64,000 nt of DNA from Paracoccus sp. S-4012 (GTDB lineage: Bacteria; Pseudomonadota; Alphaproteobacteria; Rhodobacterales; Rhodobacteraceae), in the NCBI RefSeq assembly GCF_009674885.1, contig NZ_WKKA01000005.1:124001-188000 (forward strand), read 5' to 3'. Shown piece by piece: positions 1 through 9,217 of this stretch. Under the pieces are notes generated by a model. The model saw only the letters and a list, made by a program, of their open reading frames with translations, was not told the origin of the DNA and did no database searches. Position numbers and translations under genes: made by a program. Numbering within the stretch: position 1 is the stretch's first letter; each line of letters begins with the position of its first letter.

Positions 1-1
1 G

Positions 2-625
2 ACCCTCGAGCGGCTGAACGCCACACTCGACACGCTCTCGACCGAACTGCCGCAGATCGCCACGCAGCTGCGGCAGACGGTGGACCGCCTCGCCCCGGGC
101 GCCGAGCAGCTGCTGGCAACCTGGGACGAGACCGGCACGGCCGCCGCCGCGCGGCTGGCCGAGGCCGAGACGCTGATCGCCACGCTCGACACCGCCGCCG
201 CCGCGGTGACCGCGGTGAGCCAGACCTGGAACAGCACCGGCACCGAAGCGACCGCCCGTCTCGACGAGGCCGAGGCGCTGATCGCGAGCCTGCGCGCCTC
301 GGCCGATGCGCTCGACGCCGAGACCATCGGCCGGGTCAACGCCGCCCTCGACCAGATGGCCACCGACCTGCCGGCGCTCACCGGCGACCTGCGGCAGGCC
401 GGGGCCAGCGCGGCCGAGGCCTTCACCGCGATCTCGGACATGGTCGGCCGCATCCGGGGCCCGCTCGACAGTTTCCTCAGCGCCGGGCTGCCCGAATACA
501 CGCGCCTCGGCGGCGACCTGCGCGGCCTGACCAGCAACCTCAGCAGCCTCGTCGCGGGCCTGCGCTCCGGCCCGGCCGGGGGGCTCATCAGCAATGACCG
601 CAACGTCCCGGAGTTCCGCCGATGA
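2..625 (+). CDS. MCE-family lipid transport protein, C-terminal part (5' truncated)
   Basis: The frame is open from the window edge, so only the C-terminal 207 residues are present and no start can be given. What remains is Ala/Leu/Thr-rich with regular hydrophobic spacing, as in the helical tail that follows the MCE domain in MlaD/PqiB-type proteins; the MCE domain itself would lie upstream. Two near-copies of a segment containing TW-(D/N)-x-TGT and ARL-x-EAE-x-LIA lie 35 residues apart. The stop overlaps the start of the next gene (ATGA), an auxiliary lipoprotein that normally accompanies MCE systems, and this supports the family call. Inferred role: carrying lipid between inner and outer membrane as part of an ABC complex whose permease and ATPase genes would lie before the window. 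The family rests partly on context. Confidence 0.7.
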   Translation, partial: TLERLNATLDTLSTELPQIATQLRQTVDRLAPGAEQLLATWDETGTAAAARLAEAETLIATLDTAAAAVTAVSQTWNSTGTEATARLDEAEALIASLRASADALDAETIGRVNAALDQMATDLPALTGDLRQAGASAAEAFTAISDMVGRIRGPLDSFLSAGLPEYTRLGGDLRGLTSNLSSLVAGLRSGPAGGLISNDRNVPEFRR

Positions 626-1239
626 CCCGCCCCGCCCGCCTCGCGCTCGCGCTCGCCGCCGTCTCGCTCATGCCCGGCTGCGCCGCCCTCGGCGCGCTCG
701 GCGGCGGCGGCCCGCCGCGCGACGCCTACGAGCTGCGCGGCCCTCTGCCGGGCGAGCGGCCCCCCGCGCGCACGAGCCTGCATGTGATCGTCGAGCCGCC
801 CATCGTCACCGGCGCGCTCGACACCGACCGCATCCTGATCCGCCCCAACCGCCTGCAGGCGCAGTACCTGCCCGACGGCAACTGGACCGACAAGCCGGCC
901 GAAATGCTGCAGGCGGCGCTCGTCCGCGCGATCGACGGCAGCGGCGCCTTCCGCTATGTCGGCCGCGAGCCGCTGGGCCTCGGCGGCGACTACGCGCTCG
1001 TGACCGAGATCACCGATTTCCAGGCCGAGGTGGGCTCGGACGGCAGGGTGACGGACCGGCTGCGGGTCTCGGCCAAGCTGGTGCGCGAGAGCGACGTGGA
1101 CGTGATCGCGCAGCGGATCTTCGACGTGGCGGTGCCGGTGGCCTCCAGCGGCACCCTCGACATCGTGGCCGCGCTCGACGGGGCGATGACCGCCATCGTG
1201 GCGCAAATGACCGAATGGACCGTGGCCACGCTGACCTGA
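622..1239 (+). CDS. ABC-type transport auxiliary lipoprotein (PqiC-like)
   Basis: A 205-residue protein with a lipoprotein signal: basic MTRPAR, an Ala/Leu-rich core and a lipobox ending LMPGC, making Cys20 the likely lipidated residue. The mature part has the YELRGP segment and a beta-rich body containing RPNRLQAQYLPDG, the usual look of the ABC_trans_aux (DUF330/PqiC) family, whose members sit at the outer membrane and work with MCE proteins. The ATG overlaps the stop of the preceding MCE gene, so the two are probably translationally coupled. The gene closes this locus; 78 bases without a gene follow before the next start. Confidence 0.8.
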   Translation: MTRPARLALALAAVSLMPGCAALGALGGGGPPRDAYELRGPLPGERPPARTSLHVIVEPPIVTGALDTDRILIRPNRLQAQYLPDGNWTDKPAEMLQAALVRAIDGSGAFRYVGREPLGLGGDYALVTEITDFQAEVGSDGRVTDRLRVSAKLVRESDVDVIAQRIFDVAVPVASSGTLDIVAALDGAMTAIVAQMTEWTVATLT

Positions 1240-1317
1240 TCTTTTCGGGGGCCAAGGATCGGCTTGCATATCCGGCCGCCGACCGCGACTGTTGCGCCCG
1301 GAATGAAGGAGCCCCCC

Positions 1318-2829
1318 ATGACCAGACGCATCGCACTCGCCGGTTTCGTGCATGAAAGCAACAGCTTCGCGCCGACACCTGCGGGGATCGAGGCGTTCCG
1401 GCACGGCGGCGGCTACCTGCCGATGGCGCGCGGCGCGGCGATCTTGGAGGCGCCGCGCGGGGTCAACCTGCCCATCGTCGGCGCGATCCTGCATGGCGAG
1501 GCGCAGGGCTGGGACATGGTGCCGATCCTCTACGCGGGCGCCCTGCCCTCGGCCCCCGTGACGCGCGACGCCTATGACCGGATCGCCGGCGAGATCGTTG
1601 AGGGCATCGCCGGGGCGGGCAAGCTCGACGGCGTGTTCCTCGACCTCCACGGCGCCATGGTGGCCGAGCATCTCGAGGACGGCGAGGGGGAGTTGCTTGC
1701 GCGTATCCGCCAGGCGGTCGGCCCGGCCGTGCCGGTGGTCGCCGCCCTCGACCTGCACGGCAACATCAGCCGCGAGATGGTCGAGGCGGCGGACCTGCTG
1801 GTGGGCTTCCGCACCTATCCGCATGTGGACATGGCCGAGACCGGCCGCCGCGCGGCGAAGCAGCTCGACCGGCTGATCGCGCAGGGGAAGCCCGACGCCA
1901 AGGCCTTCCGGCAGCTCGACTTCCTCATCCCGATCGCGTGGCAGTCCACCTCCATGCAGCCGGGCGCGGGCCTCTATGAACTGGCCGCCGAAGCCGAGGG
2001 GATGCCGGGCGTCGCCTCGGTGTCGCTCTTCATGGGTTTCCCTGCGGCCGATATCCGCGACTGCGGCCCCTCGGTCGTGGCCTATGGCGAGACGCCTGAG
2101 TTGGCGCGCCGGGCTTGCGACCGGGTGGCCGACGCCGTTGGCATGTGCGAGCCCGCCTTCTCGGGCGAGGTGCTGGAGCCGGAGGCCGGGGTACGCCGGG
2201 CGATGGAACTGGCGCAGCGGGCGGGCGAAGGCCCGGTCATCATCGCCGACACACAGGACAACCCCGGCGCGGGCGGGGACAGCAACACCACGGGGATGCT
2301 GAAGGCCCTCGTCGCCTGCGACGCGCAGGATGCCGCCATCGGCCTGATGGTGGACGCCGAGGCCGCCGCCGCCGCCCATGCCGCGGGCGAGGGCGCCGAG
2401 GTCGAGCTGACGATGGGCGGCCGTGCCGGCATCCCCGGCGACACGCCCTTCACCGGGCGTTTCACCGTCGAGCGTCTCGCCGACGGCCGCTTCGACGCCA
2501 AGGGCCCGTTTTACGGCGGCGTGACGCTGGAACTCGGCCCCTCGGCCTGCCTCCGCATCGGCGGCGTGCGGGTGGTGCTGACCTCGGAGAAGACCCAGAT
2601 GGCCGACCGCGAGATGTATCGCTTCGTCGGCATCGACCCCGAGGCCCAGGCGATCCTCGTGAACAAGAGCTCGGTCCATTTCCGCGCCGACTTCCAGCCG
2701 ATCGCGCGCACGATCCTCGTCTGCGCGGCGCCGGGGCCGATGCCGGTCTCGCCCGCATCGCTGCCCTTTACGCGCCTGCGCCGCGGCGTCAGGCTGGCGC
2801 CGATGGGGCGGTCCTTCGTGCCCGCCTGA
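1318..2829 (+). CDS. M81 family metallopeptidase (MlrC-like)
   Basis: A 503-residue protein. The ATG at 1318 is chosen because a good Shine-Dalgarno (AAGGAG) lies just before it; reading upstream only adds unrelated residues. The N-terminus (RRIALAGFVHESNSF), the LDLHGAMV segment, AALDLHGN, YPHVDMAETG and ADTQDNPGAGGDSNTT are typical of the DUF1485/MlrC family, zinc enzymes named after the Sphingomonas microcystin-degradation protein. The His and Asp residues in these motifs are the expected metal ligands. No signal peptide is seen, so it is cytoplasmic. It is the first gene of a same-strand cluster with a Dpp-type ABC transporter and two M20 hydrolases, so it probably acts on an imported peptide-like or amide compound. 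The substrate cannot be read from sequence. Confidence 0.85.
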   Translation: MTRRIALAGFVHESNSFAPTPAGIEAFRHGGGYLPMARGAAILEAPRGVNLPIVGAILHGEAQGWDMVPILYAGALPSAPVTRDAYDRIAGEIVEGIAGAGKLDGVFLDLHGAMVAEHLEDGEGELLARIRQAVGPAVPVVAALDLHGNISREMVEAADLLVGFRTYPHVDMAETGRRAAKQLDRLIAQGKPDAKAFRQLDFLIPIAWQSTSMQPGAGLYELAAEAEGMPGVASVSLFMGFPAADIRDCGPSVVAYGETPELARRACDRVADAVGMCEPAFSGEVLEPEAGVRRAMELAQRAGEGPVIIADTQDNPGAGGDSNTTGMLKALVACDAQDAAIGLMVDAEAAAAAHAAGEGAEVELTMGGRAGIPGDTPFTGRFTVERLADGRFDAKGPFYGGVTLELGPSACLRIGGVRVVLTSEKTQMADREMYRFVGIDPEAQAILVNKSSVHFRADFQPIARTILVCAAPGPMPVSPASLPFTRLRRGVRLAPMGRSFVPA

Positions 2830-2898
2830 AGCCACTGGCCGGACCCGGCGCCAAGACCGGGCCGTCCGACCCAGAGTCCACCAGAGAGGAGACCACGA

Positions 2899-4485
2899 AT
2901 GACCCTGACCTTCCGCCCTGCCCGCCTCGCGGCGGCCGCGCTGATCGCCTCGACGGCGCTCACCGGCGCGGCCTGGGCCGAGACCACCATCACCGCGGTG
3001 ATGCATTCCGGCCTGCGCGTCCTCGACCCGGTGATCACCACCGCGCATATCACCCGCAACCACGCCTACATGATCTACGACGTGCTGCTGGCGCAGGATT
3101 CGAACTTCCAGCCGCAGCCGCAGATGGCCGACTGGACGGTCTCGGACGACAAGCTGACCTATACCTTCACGCTGCGCGACGGCCTTGTCTTCCATGACGG
3201 CGCGCCGGTGACCGCGGCCGATGCGGTCGCCTCGCTGAACCGCTGGGGACAGAAGGACGCGGCCGGGCAGGTCATCTTCGACCGCACCGCGAGCCTCGAG
3301 GCGACCGACGACAAGACGATCACCTGGACGCTGACCGAGCCGTTCCCGCCGATGCTCGACGTGCTCTCCAAGCAGTCGGCGCTGCCGCCCTTCATCATGC
3401 CCGCCCGCGTGGCCGAGACCTCGGCCGACGAGGCGATCACAGACTACACCGGCTCCGGCCCCTTCCGCTTCGTCGAGGCGGAGTTCCAGCCGGGCCTCAG
3501 CGTGACCTACGAGAAGTTCGACGACTACGTCCCGCGCGACGAGCCGGCCGACTGGATGGCGGGCGGCAAGGTCGTGAACGTGGACCGGGTGGTCTGGAGC
3601 GCGATCCCCGACATCCAGACCGCGGTGAACGCGCTCTCGGGCGGCGAGATCGACTATATCGAGCAGATGCAGGTGGACCTGATCCCGCTCCTCGAGGGCG
3701 ACCCGAACGTCGTGGTCGAGGTGCGCGAGCCGACCGGCATGATGACCATGGTGCGGCCGAACTTCCTTCACCCGCCCTTCGACAACCAGGAGGTCCGGCA
3801 GGCGGCGCTGAAGGCAGTTTCGCAGGAGCCGGTGTTGGCGGCGATGATCGGCAACCCGGAATACTACACGATCTGCGGCGCGATCCTCGGCTGCGGCACG
3901 CCGCTCGGCAGCGAGGCCGGCACCGAGACCCTGACCGGCGGTGGCGGGGCCGACGCCGCGCGCGAGCAGCTGACGGCGGCGGGCTATGACGGCACGCCGG
4001 TGGTCATCATGCAGCCCACCGACATGGTGGCGCTCGTGAACCAGCCGGTCGTCGTGGCGCAAGCGCTGCGCGACGCGGGCTTCACGGTCGAGCTGCAGCC
4101 GATGGACTGGCAGACGCTGGTCACGCGCCGCGCGAGCCAGGCTGCGCCCTCCGAGGGCGGCTGGAACATGTTCATCACCAACTGGATGGTGCCCGAGATC
4201 TCGAACCCGATCGGCAACCCGATGCTGAACGGGCGCGGCGACGACGCCTGGTTCGGCTGGCCGACCGACGAGACCGCCGAGGCGCTGAAAGAGGAATACA
4301 TCGACGCCACCACGCCGGAGGAGCAGAAGGCGGTGGCCGAGCGCATCCAGGCGCACGGCATCGACAACGTCCTGCTGATCCCGCTGGGGCAGTACACCCT
4401 GCCGCAGGCCCGGCGCAGCAACCTTGAGGGGATGCTGAACTCGCCCGTGCCGGTGTTCTGGAACGTCTCGAAGCCCGAAAGCTGA
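2899..4485 (+). CDS. ABC transporter substrate-binding protein, peptide/nickel family (SBP_bac_5)
   Basis: A 528-residue periplasmic binding protein. It starts with a Sec signal peptide (MTLTFRPAR, a hydrophobic core, cleavage near AWA-ET) and carries the family-5 features: RVLDP near the N-terminus, YTFTLRDGLVFHDG, the VTAADAVASLNRW helix, and GSGPFRF near residue 185. GAGAC-type Shine-Dalgarno sequence precedes the ATG. It lies 69 bases after the M81 gene and 71 bases before two DppB/DppC-type permeases, so it is the receptor of that transporter. The family binds di- and oligopeptides, opines and similar compounds, and the neighbouring peptidase-like genes favour a peptide or N-acyl amino acid. 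A GC-rich hairpin follows the stop. Confidence 0.9.
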   Translation: MTLTFRPARLAAAALIASTALTGAAWAETTITAVMHSGLRVLDPVITTAHITRNHAYMIYDVLLAQDSNFQPQPQMADWTVSDDKLTYTFTLRDGLVFHDGAPVTAADAVASLNRWGQKDAAGQVIFDRTASLEATDDKTITWTLTEPFPPMLDVLSKQSALPPFIMPARVAETSADEAITDYTGSGPFRFVEAEFQPGLSVTYEKFDDYVPRDEPADWMAGGKVVNVDRVVWSAIPDIQTAVNALSGGEIDYIEQMQVDLIPLLEGDPNVVVEVREPTGMMTMVRPNFLHPPFDNQEVRQAALKAVSQEPVLAAMIGNPEYYTICGAILGCGTPLGSEAGTETLTGGGGADAAREQLTAAGYDGTPVVIMQPTDMVALVNQPVVVAQALRDAGFTVELQPMDWQTLVTRRASQAAPSEGGWNMFITNWMVPEISNPIGNPMLNGRGDDAWFGWPTDETAEALKEEYIDATTPEEQKAVAERIQAHGIDNVLLIPLGQYTLPQARRSNLEGMLNSPVPVFWNVSKPES

Positions 4486-4492
4486 GGCTCGC

Positions 4493-4520
4493 GGCGCGGC
4501 CCTCCAAGGGGGGCCGCGCC
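4493..4520 (+). promoter_or_regulatory. Intercistronic hairpin after the Dpp-type binding-protein gene
   Basis: A perfect 10-base stem (GGCGCGGCCC paired with GGGCCGCGCC) around an 8-base loop begins 8 bases after the stop of the binding-protein gene. No T-run follows, so it is not a classic terminator. Stem-loops here in ABC operons often protect the upstream message and let the receptor be made in excess over the permeases. The structure is seen; that role is inferred. Confidence 0.55.
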
Positions 4521-4556
4521 ATCAATCCCTGATCCGCTCCGAGGCCCCGTCCCCTG

Positions 4557-5498
4557 ATGATCGGCTATATCCTGCGCCGCGTCCTGGCCGTCATCCCGGT
4601 CCTGCTGATCGTGGCGGTCTTCGTCTTCCTGCTGCTGCGCCTCACCCCCGGCGATCCGGCGGCGATCATCGCCGGCGATCAGGCGACACCCGCCCAGCTC
4701 GAGCGCATCCGCGAGGCCATGGGGCTGAACGACCCGATCCCGGTGCAGTTCGCCACCTGGGTCGGCCAGCTCGCGCGCGGCGATCTCGGCACCTCGCTGA
4801 TCTCGAACCAGCCGGTGTCGAACCTCATCGCGGCGCGCATCGGGCCGACGATTTCGATCGCGCTGCTGACGATCCTGATGTCGGTCGCGCTTGCCGTGCC
4901 GATGGGGGTGCTGGCGGCCTGGCGGCACGGGAAATGGGTCGATTACCTCGTCATGACCTTCTCGGTCCTCGGCTTCTCGATCCCGGTCTTCGTGATCGGC
5001 TACCTGTTCATCCTGCTCTTTTCGATCGAGCTCGGCTGGTTCCCGGTGCAGGGCTTCACGCCCATATCGGCCGGCCTCGGGCCGTTCCTCCACAAGGCCT
5101 TCCTGCCGGCGCTGACCCTGACCACGATCTATGTCGCGCTGATCGCGCGGATGACGCGCGCCAACATGCTGGAGGTGCTGGGCGAGGACTATATCCGCAC
5201 CGCCCGCGCCAAGGGCGCGCCTGAGCGGCAGGTGCTGTTCCGCCACGCGCTGAGGAACGCCGCCGTGCCGATCCTGACCGTGATCGGCACCGGCTTCGCG
5301 CTGCTGATTGGCGGCGTGGTCGTGACCGAGTCGGTGTTCAACATCCCCGGCATCGGCCGGCTGACGGTGGATGCGGTGCTGGCCCGCGACTATCCGGTGA
5401 TTCAGGCCATGATCCTGCTGACCGCGGGGATCTACGTCCTCGTCAACCTGCTGATCGACCTCAGCTACACGCTCTTCGACCCGAGGATCCGCTATTGA
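4557..5498 (+). CDS. ABC transporter permease, DppB type
   Basis: A 313-residue inner-membrane permease. The N-terminal segment MIGYILRRVLAVIPVLLIV, the LTPGDPA motif soon after, and the C-terminal NIPGIGRLTVDA...RDYPVIQ are standard for DppB/OppB proteins. The cytoplasmic EAA-type loop that contacts the ATPase is visible as YIRTARAKGAPERQVLFRHALRN near residues 215-240. About six membrane helices are expected. It follows the binding-protein gene in the same orientation and its stop overlaps the start of the next permease (TTGA). It forms half of the channel for the substrate delivered by the 2899-4485 protein. Confidence 0.92.
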   Translation: MIGYILRRVLAVIPVLLIVAVFVFLLLRLTPGDPAAIIAGDQATPAQLERIREAMGLNDPIPVQFATWVGQLARGDLGTSLISNQPVSNLIAARIGPTISIALLTILMSVALAVPMGVLAAWRHGKWVDYLVMTFSVLGFSIPVFVIGYLFILLFSIELGWFPVQGFTPISAGLGPFLHKAFLPALTLTTIYVALIARMTRANMLEVLGEDYIRTARAKGAPERQVLFRHALRNAAVPILTVIGTGFALLIGGVVVTESVFNIPGIGRLTVDAVLARDYPVIQAMILLTAGIYVLVNLLIDLSYTLFDPRIRY

Positions 5499-6367
5499 CC
5501 GACGCGACCCTCCCCCCGCCCGCTGGGCCGGGCCTCCTGCGCCGCTTCTTCCGCGGCTTGGGCTGGGCGCCACGCATCGCCCTCGTCGTGCTGAGCGTGA
5601 TCGTCGCCGTCACGCTGCTCTCGCCCTGGATCGCGCCGCATGACCCGCTGGAGATGAACCCGCTGCAGCGGTTGCAGGGCCCCTCGGCCGAGCATCCGCT
5701 GGGCACCGACAACTTCGGCCGCGACCTGTTCAGCCGGGTCCTGATCGGCGGCCGCATCTCGCTGCTGATCGGCATCGGCGCCGCGGTCGTCAGCTTGCTG
5801 ATCGGCCTCTTCATCGGCATGATCGCGGGTTTCTTCCGCCTCGCCGACGCGATCATCATGCGGCTGATGGACGCGCTGATGGCGATCCCCGCGATCCTGC
5901 TCGCCATCGCGCTCGTGGCGCTGAACGGCCCCTCGATCGGCTCGGTCATCGCCGCCATCACCATCCCCGAGATCCCGCGCGTCGTGCGCCTCGTGCGCGC
6001 CGTGGTCCTCAGCGCCCGCGAGGAGCCCTATGTCGAGGCCGCCATCGCCCTCGGCTCGCGGATGCCGAAGGTGCTGGTCCGGCATCTGGTCCCGAACACC
6101 CTCGCGCCGCTGATCGTGCAGGGCACCTACATCCTCGCCTCGGCGATCCTGACCGAGGCGATCCTCAGCTTCCTCGGCGCCGGCGTCTCCACCGAGACGC
6201 CGACCTGGGGCAACATCATGGCCGAGGGGCGGATGTTCTTCCGCCTCAAGCCCGAGTTGATCCTGTGGCCGGGCCTCGTCCTCTCGCTCTGCATCCTGTC
6301 GGTGAACCTGCTGGGCGATGCGGCGCGCGACATGCTCGACCCGAAGCTGAAAAAGAGGGCCGGCTGA
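5495..6367 (+). CDS. ABC transporter permease, DppC type
   Basis: A 290-residue inner-membrane permease, partner of the preceding DppB-type protein. It starts at a TTG that overlaps the previous stop (TTGA). The N-terminal cytoplasmic stretch, the first helix (IALVVLSVIVAVTLL), HPLGTDNFGRDLFSRVLIGGR and the EAA loop (YVEAAIALGSRMPKVLVRHLVPN) identify the family. The end, LSVNLLGDAARDMLDPKLKK, is the usual DppC terminus. Its stop overlaps the start of the ATPase gene (TGATG arrangement), so the four transporter genes form one transcription unit. Confidence 0.92.
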   Translation: MTDATLPPPAGPGLLRRFFRGLGWAPRIALVVLSVIVAVTLLSPWIAPHDPLEMNPLQRLQGPSAEHPLGTDNFGRDLFSRVLIGGRISLLIGIGAAVVSLLIGLFIGMIAGFFRLADAIIMRLMDALMAIPAILLAIALVALNGPSIGSVIAAITIPEIPRVVRLVRAVVLSAREEPYVEAAIALGSRMPKVLVRHLVPNTLAPLIVQGTYILASAILTEAILSFLGAGVSTETPTWGNIMAEGRMFFRLKPELILWPGLVLSLCILSVNLLGDAARDMLDPKLKKRAG

Positions 6368-8028
6368 TGCATCGCGGACAGGATTTCTCGGCCGAGCCCG
6401 AGGTGGTGGCGATCCGCGACCTGACCGTGCGCCTCGCAGGCGTGCCCGGCGCCGCCCCGGTCCTCGACCGCGTCAGCCTCTCGATCCGGCGCGGCGAGAC
6501 GCTCTGCCTCGTGGGCGAGAGCGGCTCGGGCAAGTCGGTCACGTCGCTCGCGACGATGGGCCTGCTGCCGGATGCGCTGACGGTCGCGGGCGGCTCGATC
6601 CGGCTGCTGGGCGACGAGCTTCTGGGCAAGTCCAAGGCCGAGATGCGCTCCCTGCGCGCGAGCCGCGTGGCGATGATCTTTCAGGAGCCGATGACCGCGC
6701 TGAACCCGGTCCTGCGCGTCGGCGACCAGGTGGCCGAGGTGCTGCAACTCCACACCCGGCTCTCCGCCTCGGCCACCCGCGCCCGCGTCCGCGACATTCT
6801 CGAGCAGGTGCATCTGCCCGATGTAGACCGGATGCTGCGCGCCTATCCGCACCAGCTTTCGGGCGGGCAGCGGCAGCGCATCATGATCGCGATGGCGCTG
6901 ATCCTCGAGCCCGCGCTGCTGATCGCCGACGAGCCGACGACTGCGCTCGACGTGACCACGCAGAAGCAGATCCTGACGCTGATCGACGAGTTGAAGACCC
7001 GGCACGGGACCGCGGTGCTGTTCATCACCCACGACATGGGCGTGGTGGCCGAGATCGCGGATTCCGTCTCGGTCATGCGCCACGGCCGCATCGTGGAGAC
7101 CGCGCCGATCGGCGGGTTGCTGCGCCAGCCGCGCGAGCCCTACACCCGCGACCTGTTGCAGGCGGTGCCGAGCCTCAACCCGCGCGACCCGCGGCCCGAC
7201 CCGCCCGACGCCGAACCGGCGCTGAAAGTCGAGAAGCTCGAAAAGGTCTATGGCGGCGGCGGCTTCCTGCGAAAAATCCCCGAGGTCCATGCCGCGCAGA
7301 ACGTGGACTTCACCCTCGCCCCTGGCCGCACCTTGGGCATCGTGGGCGAGAGCGGCTCGGGCAAGTCCACCGTCGCGCGCTGCATCATGCGGCTGATCGA
7401 CCCGACCTCGGGACGGGTGCTGCTCGACGGCACCGACATCGCGCATCTGTCGCGCTCGGCCCTGCGGCCGCACCGGCGGAACATCCAGGTGGTCTTTCAG
7501 GACCCCAACCGCTCGCTCAACCCCCGCTGGACCGTGGCCGAGAGCCTGATCGAGGGGCCGGTCAACTTCGGCACACCCCGCCGCGAGGCGCTCGACGAGG
7601 CGCGGCGGCTGCTTGGCGTCGTCGGCCTGCCCCGCGACGCGATGGACCGCTATCCGCACCAGTTCTCGGGCGGCCAGCGGCAGCGCATCGCCATCGCCCG
7701 TGCCGTCGCCATGCGGCCGGACGTGCTGGTCGCCGACGAGGCGGTGTCTGCGCTCGACGTCTCTGTGCAGGCGCAGGTCTTGGAGTTGCTGGACGAGCTG
7801 CAGCGCGACCTTGGCATCGCCATCGTGTTCATCACCCACGACCTGCGCGTCGCGGCGCAGATCTGCGACGACGTGATGGTGATGCAGAAGGGCCGCGTGG
7901 TCGAATACGGACCCGCCGCCGAGGTGCTGGCCCATCCCCGGGACGCCTATACCCGCGCGCTGATCGAGGCCGCGCCGGGCCGTGGCTGGGACTTCCAGAA
8001 CTTCCGCGAAATGGCCGCAACCGCTTGA
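6367..8028 (+). CDS. ABC transporter ATP-binding protein, fused DppD-DppF
   Basis: A 553-residue protein with two complete nucleotide-binding domains in one chain, where Dpp/Opp systems often use two proteins. First half: Walker A GESGSGKS at about 50-57, signature LSGGQRQR, Walker [13 protein letters not shown], switch ITHDMG. Second half: Walker A GESGSGKS near 327, [20 protein letters not shown] (Ala in place of the usual proline or threonine around the catalytic Glu), ITHDLR. The short RxPREPYTRDLLQAVPSL segment between the halves is the usual peptide-ABC linker. The ATG overlaps the DppC stop. It powers import by the upstream permeases. Confidence 0.93.
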   Translation: MHRGQDFSAEPEVVAIRDLTVRLAGVPGAAPVLDRVSLSIRRGETLCLVGESGSGKSVTSLATMGLLPDALTVAGGSIRLLGDELLGKSKAEMRSLRASRVAMIFQEPMTALNPVLRVGDQVAEVLQLHTRLSASATRARVRDILEQVHLPDVDRMLRAYPHQLSGGQRQRIMIAMALILEPALLIADEPTTALDVTTQKQILTLIDELKTRHGTAVLFITHDMGVVAEIADSVSVMRHGRIVETAPIGGLLRQPREPYTRDLLQAVPSLNPRDPRPDPPDAEPALKVEKLEKVYGGGGFLRKIPEVHAAQNVDFTLAPGRTLGIVGESGSGKSTVARCIMRLIDPTSGRVLLDGTDIAHLSRSALRPHRRNIQVVFQDPNRSLNPRWTVAESLIEGPVNFGTPRREALDEARRLLGVVGLPRDAMDRYPHQFSGGQRQRIAIARAVAMRPDVLVADEAVSALDVSVQAQVLELLDELQRDLGIAIVFITHDLRVAAQICDDVMVMQKGRVVEYGPAAEVLAHPRDAYTRALIEAAPGRGWDFQNFREMAATA

Positions 8029-8041
8029 AAGGTGACATGTC

Positions 8042-9217
8042 ATGCCTGTGCTCCCCGAAATCGCCATCCGCGCCGAAGACCTGACCGCGGTCTTCCGCGA
8101 CCTCCACGCCAACCCCGAGATCGGCTTCGAGGAGACCCGCACCTCGGGCATCGTGGCCGAGCGTCTTCGGGCGGCGGGGGTGGACGAGGTGCATGAGGGC
8201 ATTGGCGGCACCGGCGTCGTCGGCCTGATCCGCGGCAAGGGCCAGGGCAACCGCCGCATCGGCCTGCGCGCCGACATGGACGCGCTGCCGATCGAGGAGG
8301 CGAGCGGCCTCGACTACGCCTCCACGAAGCCGGGCAAGATGCACGCCTGCGGCCATGACGGGCACACGACCATGCTGCTCGGCGCGGCCGAATACCTCGC
8401 CGCCACGCGCGACTTCGACGGCACCGCCGTGGTGATCTTCCAGCCCGCCGAGGAGGGCCTCGGCGGCGCGCGGCGGATGATCGCGGAGGGCCTCTTCGAG
8501 CGTTTCCCGGTGGACGAGGTCTACGGCATGCACAACGCGCCCAGCGGGCAGCCGAACCGCGTCGGCATCGCCAAGGGCGCGGCGATGGCAGGCGCGTCGT
8601 TCTTCGACATCCGCGTGAAGGGCAAGGGCAGCCACGCCGCCATGCCGCAGCAGTCGAAGGACGCGCTGATGATCGCGGCGGGCCTGGTGACGCAGTTGCA
8701 GAGCATCGTGTCGCGCAACGTCCCGCCGCTCGACGCCTGCGTCGTGTCGGTGACGCAATTCCACGCCGGCGCCGCCTACAACGTCGTCCCCGAGGTCGCG
8801 GTGCTGACCGGCACCATCCGCTTCTTCAAGCCCGAGGTCCGGGACCTCGCCCAGACCCGGATGCGCGAGCTTTGCGACGGCTTCGCCCGCGCCTTCGGCG
8901 TCGAGATCACCTGCGACATCCGCGAGGTCTTCGACGTGCTGATGAACGACCCCGACCTCAGCGACGCCTATATGGAGGCCGCGGCGGACGTGGTCGGCCC
9001 CGCCATGATCGACCCCGACGAGGAGCCCGCCACCGGCAGCGAGGATTTCGCGGACATGCTGCAACTGGTGCCCGGCGCCTACTGCCGGGTGGGTCACTCC
9101 GGGACGATCGGCCTGCACAACCCCGGTTTCGTTCTCGACCCTGCCATCCTGCCCGTGGGCGCCTCGATCTACGCCCGCATCGTCGAACGCCGCCTGCCGC
9201 TGAAGGAAGCCGCCTGA
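8042..9217 (+). CDS. M20 family amidohydrolase (hippurate hydrolase / aminoacylase-like)
   Basis: A 391-residue cytoplasmic zinc enzyme. It has NPEIGFEETRTS, GLRADMDALPI, MHACGHDGHTTMLLG, FQPAEEGLGGARRM with the catalytic Glu pair, and a late ATGSEDFADM metal-binding segment, the usual order for the M20D group (IAA-amino acid, hippurate and N-acyl amino acid hydrolases). The Cys-Gly-His-Asp-Gly-His stretch supplies metal ligands. A Shine-Dalgarno (GAAAGGTGAC) lies before the ATG, 13 bases after the ATPase stop. The stop overlaps the start of the second M20 gene. Placement behind a Dpp-type transporter suggests it cleaves an imported N-acyl amino acid or small peptide. Confidence 0.9.
   Translation: MPVLPEIAIRAEDLTAVFRDLHANPEIGFEETRTSGIVAERLRAAGVDEVHEGIGGTGVVGLIRGKGQGNRRIGLRADMDALPIEEASGLDYASTKPGKMHACGHDGHTTMLLGAAEYLAATRDFDGTAVVIFQPAEEGLGGARRMIAEGLFERFPVDEVYGMHNAPSGQPNRVGIAKGAAMAGASFFDIRVKGKGSHAAMPQQSKDALMIAAGLVTQLQSIVSRNVPPLDACVVSVTQFHAGAAYNVVPEVAVLTGTIRFFKPEVRDLAQTRMRELCDGFARAFGVEITCDIREVFDVLMNDPDLSDAYMEAAADVVGPAMIDPDEEPATGSEDFADMLQLVPGAYCRVGHSGTIGLHNPGFVLDPAILPVGASIYARIVERRLPLKEAA

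Noticed and set aside
6367..8028. Fused double ATPase as a novel gene fusion
   Set aside because: DppD-DppF fusions of this length are common in alphaproteobacteria and need no special explanation.
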